64,000 bases of DNA from JABDIY01 sp963751955 (GCA_963751955.1 CAVVWM010000008.1:124001-188000), one strand, 5' to 3'. Positions 14,563 through 22,700 are shown, counted from the stretch's first letter. Notes: generated by a model from the letters alone, not told the origin. Numbers and translations: made by a program.

Positions 14563-16023
14563 TTAGTTCTCTGACCCAACCACACCAAAGAACGCATCCT
14601 CACCAGGAGAATCGAACGTGTCCCGAATGTGGTTCACGGCCGGCACATCGTCCGCTTTGTACAGATTGTCGGTCATGCCGTAATGCACGCGACGGACGTC
14701 GCCGTAGAGCATCCCGTCGACACCCTGATCGAACGCCACCTGAGTCTCAGCACCAACCTGCTCAGCGGTGAAACCGGTGTCCAGGTAGTAACGCATCTCG
14801 GCTGCGTAGACGACCTTCCCGGTGGCTTTCAACGCGCCAAGCTGATCGGTGTTTTGACCCCAACCTGTCTGCGGTGACAGAAACTCGTTCCACGACTCGT
14901 CCCGGTATCGGTTGTAGTCGCCGCCGGTGTGATACGTCGTTGGCTGGCCGAGGTCGGCGGTCCGTAGACCGGCTTTCATGTTCGCCCAGAGTTGGGCCGA
15001 GTCACACGACCAGATGTCATCGCCCCCGAGCACCCAGTACCCGATGGCCGGGTGATTGCCAAAGCCCTCAGCAACGCTCACCCCGTACGCATAAGCATTG
15101 TCCTCGAAGATGGTCGGGTAACGAGCAGGCCCCCAAGAGTGTTCGGCACAATCACCGCTCGTGTTCGGGCCCACGTTGTTGTTGGCCCAAGCGACCACTG
15201 GGTTCAGCTCAAGTCCGTACTGTTGCGCCTTGTCCAGATAGGCCTTGATGTGGTCGATGTGCTCTGCGGTCAACACAACGTCGTTGCCGACCTGCTCAGC
15301 AACGCGATCACCTGCGACGTTCCTGGCGAACAGTGCGCTGTTGGCAGATCCACCACCGTTCTGATAACCGAGCGGGAGAACTGACGCCCAGAGCCCACTG
15401 AAGCCCTTGTTTCTCAGGTAGGCGAAATACTCGTCAACGTCCGCCAGCGGCAGACCGTAGAAGATTTCCCACGCAGTGTCGTGGATCGGTAGTTTGACCT
15501 TTTGGTTGTTGGTGTCTGCCTCTAATGCAACGTTGTTGGTACCGGCCGCTGAGCTATCAGCAACTTGGTCGATGGGTTCGCTGCTGAGATCATCATCAGC
15601 TGCGAAGTCAGTGTCGGGTGGCGGGTTGTCAGGAACTTCGTTGGGGGCTTCGTCGCTGAGATCATCTTCAGCTGCGAAGTCAGTGTCGGGTGGCGGGTTG
15701 TCAGGAACTTCGTTGGGGGCTTCGTCGCTGAGATCATCTTCAGCTGCGAAGTCGATGTCGGGTGGCGGGTTGTCAGGAACTTCGTTGGGGGCTTCGTCGC
15801 TGAGATCATCTTCAGTCACGAAGCCAAGACCGGGCGGCGGGTTGTCAGCAACTCGATTGCTGGCTTCGCCGCTGAGATCATCTTCAGCCGGAAAACTGAC
15901 ACCGGATTGAGGGGGCGGAACCAAAACAATCAACGCAATCGCCAGTAGGGAAAGTAGCAGCGCAAACGAACTCACCTGTGTTGAGCCGTACTCGTTTGAT
16001 TCTGTTCTTTCGGAGTCAGCCAT
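14563..16023 (-). CDS. Membrane-anchored glycoside-hydrolase-like protein (DUF4038-type) on a repeat stalk
   Basis: 486 residues: a short cytoplasmic N-terminus, one membrane span at about 19-37 (SFALLLSLLAIALIVLVPPP), an acidic Pro-rich stalk of five 24-residue repeats (DLSDEAPNEVPDNPPPD unit, about 45-160), then a catalytic-like domain from about residue 175. That domain opens HDTAWEIFYGLPLADVDEYF with NKGFSGLWASVLPLG, and later has NHPAIGYWVLGGDDIW, the pattern of DUF4038/apiosidase-like TIM barrels. It would sit outside the cell and act on plant-type or extracellular glycans. The substrate is unknown and the family call is moderate. Confidence 0.65.
   Translation of the reverse strand: MADSERTESNEYGSTQVSSFALLLSLLAIALIVLVPPPQSGVSFPAEDDLSGEASNRVADNPPPGLGFVTEDDLSDEAPNEVPDNPPPDIDFAAEDDLSDEAPNEVPDNPPPDTDFAAEDDLSDEAPNEVPDNPPPDTDFAADDDLSSEPIDQVADSSAAGTNNVALEADTNNQKVKLPIHDTAWEIFYGLPLADVDEYFAYLRNKGFSGLWASVLPLGYQNGGGSANSALFARNVAGDRVAEQVGNDVVLTAEHIDHIKAYLDKAQQYGLELNPVVAWANNNVGPNTSGDCAEHSWGPARYPTIFEDNAYAYGVSVAEGFGNHPAIGYWVLGGDDIWSCDSAQLWANMKAGLRTADLGQPTTYHTGGDYNRYRDESWNEFLSPQTGWGQNTDQLGALKATGKVVYAAEMRYYLDTGFTAEQVGAETQVAFDQGVDGMLYGDVRRVHYGMTDNLYKADDVPAVNHIRDTFDSPGEDAFFGVVGSEN
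15576..15895 (-). repeat. 72-bp tandem repeat in the stalk of the glycosidase-like gene
   Basis: CTGAGATCATC recurs at exactly 72-bp spacing (near 15584, 15656, 15728, 15800 and 15872). The central units are almost identical and the outer ones diverged. In frame it encodes 24-residue acidic Pro-rich units, so copy-number change would only lengthen or shorten the stalk. Confidence 0.85.
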
Positions 16024-16026
16024 GAA

Positions 16027-16215
16027 TTCAGGAATGTCGGCCAGGTTTGCGAGATACTTGACCTGATTCCTGATCTCCCGGGGTGAGATGACGGGTGACT
16101 CCAGATGCCGCCAAGGTGAGGTGAGTGCAAGTCCCCTCGGTTGCGAACGCTCGACCGATGCCGATGCCGATGCCGCTGCCGGCTCCGGTGATCAGCGCTA
16201 TCAGGGCGAACTACC
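16027..16215 (-). pseudogene. N-terminal fragment of a short-chain dehydrogenase
   Basis: On the minus strand ALITGAGSGIGIGIGRAFATEG is the SDR nucleotide-binding start (TGxxxGIG), with the GIG expanded by a small GATGCC repeat. The rest of the enzyme is absent and the frame soon runs into unrelated residues. Confidence 0.5.
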
Positions 16216-16349
16216 TGAGCCTGAGAGCGGCAGACGCAGAACGATGGTCGATGACGTTGTCGCTGAGTATCTGCCACACGGTCGTTCATGCGATCTGGTG
16301 GCCGACGCCGATATCGCGTCCTCTGGCTCGTAGTCCTTCAGCGCCTGAT

Positions 16350-16828
16350 ATCTGTCCCCAGAGTTGCGTTGGATGGTCCAGGCCCCGGTGGGGTTGGTGG
16401 TGATCCCGGTGAGGTGGACGTGTCGGGTGTCGAGTTCGATGAAGAACAGGACGTGGAGTCGGCGCAGGGTGACGGTGTCGACACAGAAGAAGTCGGTGGC
16501 GGTCATGGCGTGGGCGTGGCTGTGGATGAACTGGCTCCAGGTTGGTCCGGTGCGTTCCGGTGTCGGGTCGCGGCCGTTGTCTCGGAGGATCTTCCACACG
16601 GTGGAGGCGGCGATGTGGTGTCCGAGGCGGCGGAGTTCGCCGTGGATGCGGCGGTAGCCCCAGGTCGGGTTCTCGGTGTCGAACCGGAGCACGAGTTGGC
16701 GGAGCACGATGATCTCGAGGTCCTTGGAGCGACTCGAGCGGACTGCGGGAAGGGCGAGGGCAGTGATGAGGTGGTAGAGGATGCGATAGATGTGACACAA
16801 GAGTGGCGGCATCGCCCCTGGTCAACAC
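16350..16828 (-). pseudogene. Internally deleted rve-type IS transposase
   Basis: The N-terminus matches the 10806-10991 fragment up to EIIVLR, then jumps to RFDTENPTWGYRRIHGELRR and the rve core TDFFCVDTVTLRRLHVLFFIE and TGITTNPTGAW. The segment between (helix-turn-helix and linker) is deleted and the C-terminus diverges after GAWTIQRN. It contains the first catalytic Asp region but not a full DDE domain, so it is inactive. Confidence 0.75.
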
Positions 16829-16864
16829 CTACGCGCCGATTTCCGAGCCCCAAGGCTCTGGGAC

Positions 16865-17338
16865 TTAGAGGTCACTCGTTTCCAGCGCATCAATGCACGC
16901 AACAATTCTCTCGGGAAACCACGAACTTGCTGTCGGGTGCCAGCGCAGATGGACAGTCACGCTGGCCTCTCTTCCTTCACTGACGTAGTAGGTCTTCGTG
17001 ACATCATCGGATTGTGGACTCTTGATATAACCATCGGCAGGTAGCCGTTCTTGCACGATGGCGAATTGCAGCGCCTCCTCCGCTGTCATGGGACTGTCTG
17101 CTAGTTCAATGAGGTCAGGGGCGTAATCGGAGTCCTTTCGCTCACAGGACTGGTCTTGCCGAACATCGTTGAAACCGTCATCAGTAAGGTCACTTGTACA
17201 CGCAGTGATCAGGAACAAGAACACAACGGCTACCACTCGCGGCAACACCGAAGTCCTCAATTCTCGTATGTCGCTTGGATCTCGGCTGGCAGTAGACAAC
17301 CGGTTGTTGCTGTTCCAGTGCTTTGACTGGTTTGACAT
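16865..17338 (-). CDS. Putative small lipoprotein (copy B)
   Basis: Differs from the 11029 copy by only a few residues (for example DLTDDGFNDV for DLADDGFGDV); same LITAC lipobox and same uncertainty about the start. Retention of an open frame in both copies suggests recent duplication rather than decay. Confidence 0.55.
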   Translation of the reverse strand: MSNQSKHWNSNNRLSTASRDPSDIRELRTSVLPRVVAVVFLFLITACTSDLTDDGFNDVRQDQSCERKDSDYAPDLIELADSPMTAEEALQFAIVQERLPADGYIKSPQSDDVTKTYYVSEGREASVTVHLRWHPTASSWFPERIVACIDALETSDL

Positions 17339-17402
17339 CCCCACAAGGCTCCTTTGGTTGATGTGCTTGCACTGTGACCCTCGTGCTGGCAAGTGTCTGT
17401 GT

Positions 17403-17723
17403 TCAGTTGTCGGGGACGTCGAGTACGGCGCTCAACACTTGCCGGATCTTCTGGTAGGTGTCTTGGTCACAGGGTCCGATGTCGTCGGTGAGTTCGGCTC
17501 GTCGGATCGTCAGTACTTCGGACACGACTGCTGCCATGTCTTGGTCGAGTCCGGTGTCACCGGTGGTCAGTTGCACGTGGGTTGGGGCATTCCGGAGTCG
17601 ACGCGAGAGTGGAACAACCTGGATTTGATCGACGTCCAGGTCGCACATGTCGTGTGATGAGACGATGAGGACAGGACGGCGTTTGTCGAGCGTCGCCCAC
17701 CAGACACGACCGGGCGCGATCAT
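17403..17723 (-). CDS. MazF/PemK-like toxin (copy B)
   Basis: Protein identical to copy A as far as I can read, 106 residues, with the same ATGA overlap with its antitoxin. Two identical toxins and near-identical antitoxins mean that each antitoxin can probably neutralise both toxins. Confidence 0.85.
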   Translation of the reverse strand: MIAPGRVWWATLDKRRPVLIVSSHDMCDLDVDQIQVVPLSRRLRNAPTHVQLTTGDTGLDQDMAAVVSEVLTIRRAELTDDIGPCDQDTYQKIRQVLSAVLDVPDN

Positions 17724-17953
17724 TCCGATATCGATCCCAAGGCGTGGCCTCGCATGTCAGCAAACTCATCGGGTTCGTCGGTGAACTCCCCACGGTCGAT
17801 CGCGTCTTGCATGTCGGAGAAGAATGACGAGCGGCTTGATATGTAGCTCTCAATTGCTTTTGCGTAGAAGCCCGATCGTGTCATCCCGCGCTTTGCCGCT
17901 TCGGTTTCGGCTCGTTCGAAGAGATCGTCGGGGAGTGATATTGCAGTCTTCAC
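17720..17953 (-). CDS. Ribbon-helix-helix MazE-like antitoxin (copy B)
   Basis: 77 residues from the GTG at 17953, the same start as copy A. Upstream open frame to 18115 is read-through of the promoter and is not counted. Differences from copy A include Ile for Val in the first strand (KTAISLPDD) and Gly for Arg near the end. Confidence 0.85.
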   Translation of the reverse strand: MKTAISLPDDLFERAETEAAKRGMTRSGFYAKAIESYISSRSSFFSDMQDAIDRGEFTDEPDEFADMRGHALGSISE

Positions 17954-17960
17954 AAGACAG

Positions 17961-17979
17961 AGTATAACTATAGTTATAC
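17961..17979 (-). promoter_or_regulatory. Operator/promoter of TA module copy B
   Basis: GTATAACTATAGTTATAC (17962-17979) is here a perfect palindrome; in copy A the centre is TGTG. The -10 TATACT lies 7 nt before the GTG start, and TTGACC serves as -35. Confidence 0.65.
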
Positions 17980-18546
17980 CACCGGTCAAGGACATCTCCC
18001 CCGAACCCGAGGAGAATGAGCGGGAACGCCCCAAGTGCAGTGCACGGCACTTTTCGCCGGTGTGTCGCCGGCCTGCAGTTCCTTTCTGCAAGACATGCTT
18101 GAACGGGCGAAACACCTACGCGGCAGCCTATTCGAGGCCGTTTTCCCAGATGTGGCATCGTGAGGCGGCCGGGTACTGGTGCACACCCCGACACCTACCA
18201 GCGTTCAGTTCGACGCTCCGGGTGTGCGTGGATGGTCGTTGACGGCGACGTCGACTGGATCGCGATTTCCTGCATGCCCTGTTCGGTCTGCCTGAGATCG
18301 AACATTGAAGGATTGGGTTCGCTGGCTCGACGGAAACTCTTCGTTCGCCGACTGGTTCGGTAAGCGCCACATCGATCATCTTGAGCAACCCAATGTCGTC
18401 GCAGCTTTGTCGCACGTCGTGTTCTGCGCGGAGAATGATCCTCTGATCGGTTTCGTCCTCAACACGCACGACGGGGCTGCCGTTTGGGCACCGGCTGTGG
18501 GCGACGGTCACCTTGATAGTCGACGAGTTGGCTTGGCCGGCGACGC
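17980..18546. other. 567 bp without a recognised gene
   Basis: Several overlapping frames are open on both strands. A plus-strand stretch around 18305-18500 (DWVRWLDGNSSFADWFGK, HVVFCAENDPLIGFVLNTHD) looks protein-like and may be a fragment of a lost gene, but I cannot assign it and it has no clear start. It runs into integrase remnant 3. Confidence 0.4.
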
Positions 18547-18782
18547 TGACGGTGGAAACGCACCCGCAAGCTCGCCGGGATCGATCCCCATGTGCGGCTG
18601 CATGACCTGCGGCACTGGTCGGCCACGCCATTGCCGGCGGCCACATCGTCCGCTCGGTTGTCGCCTGGTTGGGACACGCCGATCCGACCACGACGATGCG
18701 CACCTACGCCCATGCCCTTGAAGGTTTCGACCAGCCGATCGCCGACAGCGTGGCCGGCGTGCTCGACGGGGATGGAAAAGAC
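18547..18782 (+). pseudogene. Integrase remnant 3 (C-terminal catalytic part)
   Basis: Reads, with one early frameshift, RKLAGIDPHVRLHDLRHWSA and then GHADPTTTMRTYAHALEGFD followed by QPIADSVAGVLDG, matching the last 75 residues of the 3506 integrase with its HxxR, H and Tyr boxes. Together with remnants 1 and 2 it covers three different, non-overlapping parts of the protein. Confidence 0.88.
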
Positions 18783-18980
18783 TTGGCCATTGCGCTCCGG
18801 GAGTTCAAACGTGTGTGTAAGTCCGGCGGCCTGATCGTTGCAGGCCTGTCTGGGCCGCCCGATGAGTTTGCCTACAAGCCAGTGCTCGAAGCATTGGATC
18901 AGTTCATGCCAAAAGCCGCCTCCGGGGGAAAGCCCCACCTGTCCATGCCCACGATCAACGAAATGATCTGTCAACTCAAA
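18783..18980 (+). pseudogene. Methyltransferase fragment fused in frame to integrase remnant 3
   Basis: Directly after the integrase tail the frame continues LAIALREFKRVCKSGGLIVA, then GLSGPPDEFAYKPVLEALDQ, the motif IV-V region of class I SAM methyltransferases (xEFxRVxKxGG). Only about 60 residues are present. The fusion point within GDGKDLA suggests illegitimate recombination. Not expected to be functional. Confidence 0.55.
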
Positions 18981-19030
18981 GGCGAGTCGGACAACCAAAC
19001 CCCAAATCACAATAAAGCGAGGAGATACAA

Positions 19031-19504
19031 ATGCAAGAAGAACCGTTCACCCGAGGCAAGTCGTCAGCGACACCGCTGAGGGCCGAAATCTTGATCGATG
19101 CAAGTGTGGCAGAGGTGTGGGATGTCGTGGGAGAGAACTTCGACCAAATCGTGCGCTATTCCTCCGAGGTCGCCAACTCGTACTTCTTGCACCAGGTCGA
19201 CGGCATGGCCGGCAGTCAACGGCGCTCTGAAATGCACAACGGTCGCACACTCGACGTGGAGATCACGGACTGGGAGGACAAGACCCGCGTGCAGTGGGAA
19301 ATCGTCAAACCGCACATTCCAGTCCTGAAGTCGGGCGTCTCCAGCTTCACGCTCATCCCACATGGTTCACAAACGCGGCTTGTACTGGACGGATCCATCG
19401 TTGGAGAAGCGGCCGTTGAAGTTGGCGAAACTGGCGATCGAAGTTCCCGCTCCACGGGCGTTTTGGACGCCGGTATGGGGCGTCGGAACGTACTTGCTCG
19501 ATGA
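19031..19504 (+). CDS. SRPBCC/START-like ligand-binding protein
   Basis: 157 residues with a good AGGAG ribosome-binding site. AEILIDASVAEVWDVVGENF opens the helix-grip fold, followed by the beta-sheet segments VQWEIVKPHIPVLKSGVSSF and TRLVLDGSIVG. Members bind hydrophobic ligands, act as polyketide cyclases or handle lipid substrates. The last 25 residues (GETGDRSSRSTGVLDAGMGR) do not fit the fold and resemble translated terminator DNA like that at 20146, so the natural C-terminal helix may be lost. Confidence 0.7.
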   Translation: MQEEPFTRGKSSATPLRAEILIDASVAEVWDVVGENFDQIVRYSSEVANSYFLHQVDGMAGSQRRSEMHNGRTLDVEITDWEDKTRVQWEIVKPHIPVLKSGVSSFTLIPHGSQTRLVLDGSIVGEAAVEVGETGDRSSRSTGVLDAGMGRRNVLAR

Positions 19505-19612
19505 CCATCGCCTCTAGCCCGAAACAGCAGTCAGACCGAACATCAAGTCGGTAGCCCTGTGAATCGGGGTTTGTACCTCGGCACAGGGGTTCTCGACTGA
19601 AAGGAGAATTCC

Positions 19613-20128
19613 ATGGCACTGCAAACAGCCGCCAGAGTTGAGCGCCCGGATACACAAAGGCGCTTGGGGCTCATGGCGATATCGGTACTCGCGGCAATCG
19701 TGCTTGCCGCCGTCATCTGGTTCGTCGCTTCCGGCGACGGCACGCCCACCGCCACCTTCGACGGTCAAACGGTCACTTATGACGGCCCCACCGACTTCGA
19801 TGCCGCCAATGTGACCTTCAAGTTCGACGTCAGTCAATACGAACGGGGAGTCACCTTCGGGTTCTTGCCCGTCGGCGATGACAGCCTCACTGCAGCCGAT
19901 CTGAAGGCCGAACTCGACGGAGTCTACGTTGGCGATAGCGGAGACCCGGAATGGTTCGACACGAATGTGATCCCTACGCTTGTGACCGTTCAGGGCGAGA
20001 CGGAGGATGATCGCATCATGGAACGGTCGATCCCCCTCAAGGCCGACACGCGATACGTTCTTGTTGCCAACACCTTCCCCACTGATGGTTGGATTGGCCA
20101 CTGGGGCGCACTCATCGAGGTGAAGTAG
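19613..20128 (+). CDS. Membrane-anchored extracytoplasmic beta-domain protein
   Basis: 171 residues with an AAAGGAGAA ribosome-binding site. One signal-anchor span at about 20-40 (LGLMAISVLAAIVLAAVIWF), then an outside domain of about 130 residues with alternating hydrophobic strands: TATFDGQTVTYDGPTDFDAA, VTFGFLPVGDD and RYVLVANTFPTDG. It lacks Cys and catalytic motifs. Family not recognised. A hairpin terminator follows. Confidence 0.65.
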   Translation: MALQTAARVERPDTQRRLGLMAISVLAAIVLAAVIWFVASGDGTPTATFDGQTVTYDGPTDFDAANVTFKFDVSQYERGVTFGFLPVGDDSLTAADLKAELDGVYVGDSGDPEWFDTNVIPTLVTVQGETEDDRIMERSIPLKADTRYVLVANTFPTDGWIGHWGALIEVK

Positions 20129-20145
20129 AAGCCAGCACCCAACAA

Positions 20146-20195
20146 TTGGCGATCGAGACTCCGTTGCCACGGGCGTTTCGATCGCTAGTTCTTTG
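20146..20195 (+). terminator. Hairpin terminator
   Basis: GGCGATCGAGAC...CGTTTCGATCGCT pairs with one wobble and is followed by AGTTCTTTGG. The same GGCGAT...CGGGCG...GATCGCC design recurs as a longer perfect hairpin at 58261. Confidence 0.55.
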
Positions 20196-20268
20196 GTTCA
20201 ACCGCTTGATGTTTGCTGTGCCGCTCCGACCCACACCCCGAGGGTGTAGCACTCCTGCAAGCTCGGTT

Positions 20269-20668
20269 CTAGACGGGCTCGATTCGGATCTTGGCACCGA
20301 GCGTGTCGGCTAGGTGGGCGATGTCGGTCGGGATCGGATGTGAATACCGGGGTGTCCTCGGAGCGGGCGAGTGTGCTGGCGGTCAATGTGACGGATGCAT
20401 CAATGACGTCGGCGGTTCCGGCTTGGGCGCACAGCAAGCCCGCAGCGCGAGCTACGACGCCGTCGAGTGGAACTTCGTCGCAGTGGCGAAGCGCTCTCGA
20501 CAGCAGCGCTTGTCGCGTCCCATCGCGCCACGCTTGTGCTATCACGCCAGCGGGGACATAGACCGGCCTGCCCTCGTCGGCCGCGATTCGCAGTACCGCC
20601 CACATCTGTCGATCGTTGCGGTCGAGGGCGATGAGTGCGCCGGTATCGAAAACGATTCCAGCGGTCAC
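20269..20668 (-). pseudogene. VapC-like PIN-domain toxin with one-base frameshift
   Basis: Starts at a GTG overlapping the antitoxin stop by 4 bp. GIVFDTGALIALDRNDRQMW carries the first PIN acidic residue, then VPAGVIAQAWRDGTRQALLS and a central Asp box ADVIDASVTLTAS. At VFTSDPD the frame shifts by one extra base near 20315. In the corrected frame it reads DIAHLADTLGAKIRIEPV and stops at 20269, giving a normal 132 residues. Without correction the frame runs to 20198. Expected role: RNase toxin of a type II pair. Confidence 0.75.
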
Positions 20669-20889
20669 GACTCGATGCGAGAGCGGGCGATGGCGAGTTC
20701 GTCTTCGGAGAACTGGCCGTGCTCGGCTTCCCAATCGGTGAGGACGTCGCGTAGCCCGCGACTGGTGAGCCGGCGGCGTGCTGCGTCGGCGAGCCAGGCA
20801 GACAGGTTTTGTGCGTCTGCCTCGGCCGCTTCGCGTACGGCTTCGGCCAGCTCAGCTTCGAGGGAGATGGTTACGCGCTCGACAGCCAT
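20665..20889 (-). CDS. VapB-like ribbon-helix-helix antitoxin
   Basis: 74 residues from the ATG at 20889. MAVERVTISLEAELAEAVRE is the ribbon strand and helix; AQNLSAWLADAARRRLTSRG is the second helix, and the acidic tail EHGQFSEDELAIARSRIES contacts the toxin. The frame is open to 20910, but the -10 box lies in that extra stretch, so the later ATG is the probable, leaderless start. It overlaps the PIN gene by 4 bp. Confidence 0.8.
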   Translation of the reverse strand: MAVERVTISLEAELAEAVREAAEADAQNLSAWLADAARRRLTSRGLRDVLTDWEAEHGQFSEDELAIARSRIES

Positions 20890-20895
20890 GTTTAA

Positions 20896-20924
20896 ATCAT
20901 ACTTGTTCATACTCTACGCCGCAA
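20896..20924 (-). promoter_or_regulatory. Leaderless promoter of the VapBC-like pair
   Basis: On the minus strand: TTGCGG (-35, 20919-20924), 17 bp, TATGAT (-10, 20896-20901), then 6 nt to the ATG. Transcription would begin at or next to the start codon. Confidence 0.55.
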
Positions 20925-21032
20925 TGATTCCTCGACGTATCGGTCAAACTCGGCACGGACACCAACCCGGATAGACGACACGACCGACGTGAGGCGCCGA
21001 GGCCTCTGAGCCGGTCGACGCTGTGCGATTGA

Positions 21033-21316
21033 TCTGTCCCCAGTTTTGTCCCTAGAAAGCCGTGACACGCTCTGCAACGCACCGCTACGAGCTGGACGTC
21101 CAAGCCGAGTATTCCCTGTTCAGCGGTACGGAACGTCATCGGCTGGACTCTCGGGAAGGACCTAGGACATCTTCGAAGGCACCGAGCAGATCCAACAGCT
21201 CGTGGTTTCCCGGGCGATCTCGGGGCTGCGGATCGAGTAGTTTCCCCAGGTCAAAGCATCGAACGGGAGGTGGTCATGCCACCGCCCGTTTCGCGTCCTA
21301 ATCGATCTCTCGGTCA
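21033..21316 (+). repeat. att-like repeat, copy 5
   Basis: Left arm TCTGTCCCCAG + TTTTGTCCCTAG (21034-21055), the element end, the acd 3' end from CTAGGACATC (21162), where the Tyr codon has become a stop, then DIFEGTEQIQQLVVSRAISG and the stop codon, and hairpin (21262-21290) with one stem change. The right arm is gone. This is the left border of the catabolic island. Confidence 0.85.
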
Positions 21317-21329
21317 GGGGACTTGACAG

Positions 21330-21540
21330 GTGGCGACGTAGTTGTGAGCCGGACCGGGTCGCTGACGATATGGAGGAGCTGTGAGGCCGAGCCGTTGCCA
21401 TCCCGCGCCATCGCTTGGATGCGGTGCTTTCGAGCTCCGACGGTGGCAAATTCTGCCGCCACATACAGCGCATTCAGCGCCAACATGACGGTGATAGCGA
21501 GGATTGTAAATACCGCAGTGCACGCAGCCTCGCAGGAGTC
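21330..21540 (-). pseudogene. Fragment of a CNNM/CorC (HlyC-type) membrane protein N-terminus
   Basis: On the minus strand TILAITVMLALNALYVAAEF continues ATVGARKHRIQAMARDGNG and LLHIVSDPVRL, the typical first span of CNNM-domain transporters. No start codon fits and the frame degenerates after about 60 residues. A relic at the island border. Confidence 0.6.
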
Positions 21541-21663
21541 TCGGGACCGATCAGCATCATGGCCAGATCATGGGTCGACAGGTGCTCCCACGGCTCCATG
21601 CCTCCCAGTTGCTTCACGCCGACCGACACGGCGAGTCAACGAATCGCCTGACGTGCGAGAAGC

Positions 21664-21702
21664 TGCAAACGATTGCAGGACCAGACTCGAGCATCCTAGA
21701 AT
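21664..21702 (+). promoter_or_regulatory. LacI-type operator 1 overlapping a sigma-70-like promoter
   Basis: TGCAAACGATTGCA (21664-21677) overlaps TTGCAG (-35, 21673-21678), which is 18 bp from TAGAAT (-10, 21697-21702). The dehydrogenase GTG start follows 24 bp later. A repressor bound here would block RNA polymerase directly. Confidence 0.75.
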
Positions 21703-21725
21703 CCGGATATGGGCGGAGGTGGAGC

Positions 21726-22700
21726 GTGACTAGTCAGGTTGCCATCGTCGGAACCCGCTATCCGGACTTCACTTTGGAGATGTCAGTTCTTGCTGATCTC
21801 GACGTTGAGATCTCTTCCGGTGTCGGTGGATCGGTCGAGGACCTGGTGCACGTCGCGAGTTCTGCCGACGTCGTGATTGCCGGTTCGCGACCTCAATTCA
21901 CCGCTGAAGTGCTCGAGCGGTTGCAGTGCCGTGCGATCGTCCGGTCCGGGATCGGTCTCGACTCAATCGACATGGACGCCGCAGACCGCCTCGGCTACAC
22001 GGTCGCTCTCATACCCGACTACGGGACAGAGGCTGTCAGCCAGCACACCCTTGCAATGATCCTGGCTGCAACCCGCAGGCTCGGCGAATCCGATCGGATC
22101 GTTCGGGAGGGCAACTGGGGGCTTGACTCCCTTCGACCGTTACACCTCCCGTCAGCGATGACTGCAGGCGTGGTCGGCTTTGGCAGGATCGGTACCCGGG
22201 TGGCTGAACTGCTACTTGCGGTCGGATTCGGGTCCGTGCTGGCCTACGACGCGTATACCACGCACGGCCTCACCGGGGTTGAGCACACCGGCCTTCCCGA
22301 ACTGCTCGAGCGGGCCGACGTAGTTTCATTGCACTCTCCACCGCCCGCGGACCGCAGCGCCCTGATCGGCGTCGACGAGATCGCCTCCATGAAGGCCGGC
22401 TCGGTTCTGGTGAACACCGCCCGTGGGTCTTTGATCGACCCAAGTGCACTGGCAGCGGGATTGGCGAACGGGCAGCCTCGGCTCGCTTGTCTCGACGTTT
22501 TCGATCCCGAACCTCCCGACCTTGCCCACTATCGCGATGTGATGGATCGGGTCAGCTTCAGTCCCCACACCGCTTGGTATACCGAGGAAAGCCAGGCCGA
22601 GCTTCGACGCAAGAGCGCAGAAGAGACACGGAGAATCCTGTCGGGACACAAACCGCTCAACCAGGCATGCCCCGCGCCAGCGAAGGAGAAAAGTGAATAG
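21726..22700 (+). CDS. D-isomer-specific 2-hydroxyacid dehydrogenase
   Basis: 324 residues from a GTG with a GGAGG site 8 nt upstream. Substrate domain at both ends and a central NAD domain with GVVGFGRIGTRVAELL (GxGxxG). The family's catalytic Arg is in VNTARGSLID and the His in FSPHTAWY; RSGIGLDSIDMDAA matches the 3-phosphoglycerate dehydrogenase/CtBP group. It reduces or oxidises a 2-keto/2-hydroxy acid with NAD(H). It is the first gene behind operator 1 and overlaps the creatininase gene by 8 bp. Exact substrate unknown. Confidence 0.9.
   Translation: MTSQVAIVGTRYPDFTLEMSVLADLDVEISSGVGGSVEDLVHVASSADVVIAGSRPQFTAEVLERLQCRAIVRSGIGLDSIDMDAADRLGYTVALIPDYGTEAVSQHTLAMILAATRRLGESDRIVREGNWGLDSLRPLHLPSAMTAGVVGFGRIGTRVAELLLAVGFGSVLAYDAYTTHGLTGVEHTGLPELLERADVVSLHSPPPADRSALIGVDEIASMKAGSVLVNTARGSLIDPSALAAGLANGQPRLACLDVFDPEPPDLAHYRDVMDRVSFSPHTAWYTEESQAELRRKSAEETRRILSGHKPLNQACPAPAKEKSE

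Larger units (their letters stand above)
16697..17979. repeat. 1.3-kb segmental duplication, copy B
   Basis: The partner of 10846-12143: IS 5' end, lipoprotein gene, MazEF-like pair and promoter palindrome. Differences are scattered single bases. Downstream of the palindrome (after 17979) the two copies diverge at once. Confidence 0.9.

Noticed and set aside
15576..15895. Possible CRISPR array (regular 72-bp period)
   Set aside because: The repeats are contiguous without unique spacers and lie in frame inside a coding gene; no cas genes nearby.
15476..15910. Plus-strand repetitive ORFs over the 72-bp repeats
   Set aside because: They mirror the stalk repeats of the minus-strand glycosidase-like gene and have no other support.
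18128..18703. 191-codon minus-strand frame
   Set aside because: It runs antisense through integrase remnant 3 and unrelated DNA; no family, no ribosome-binding site.
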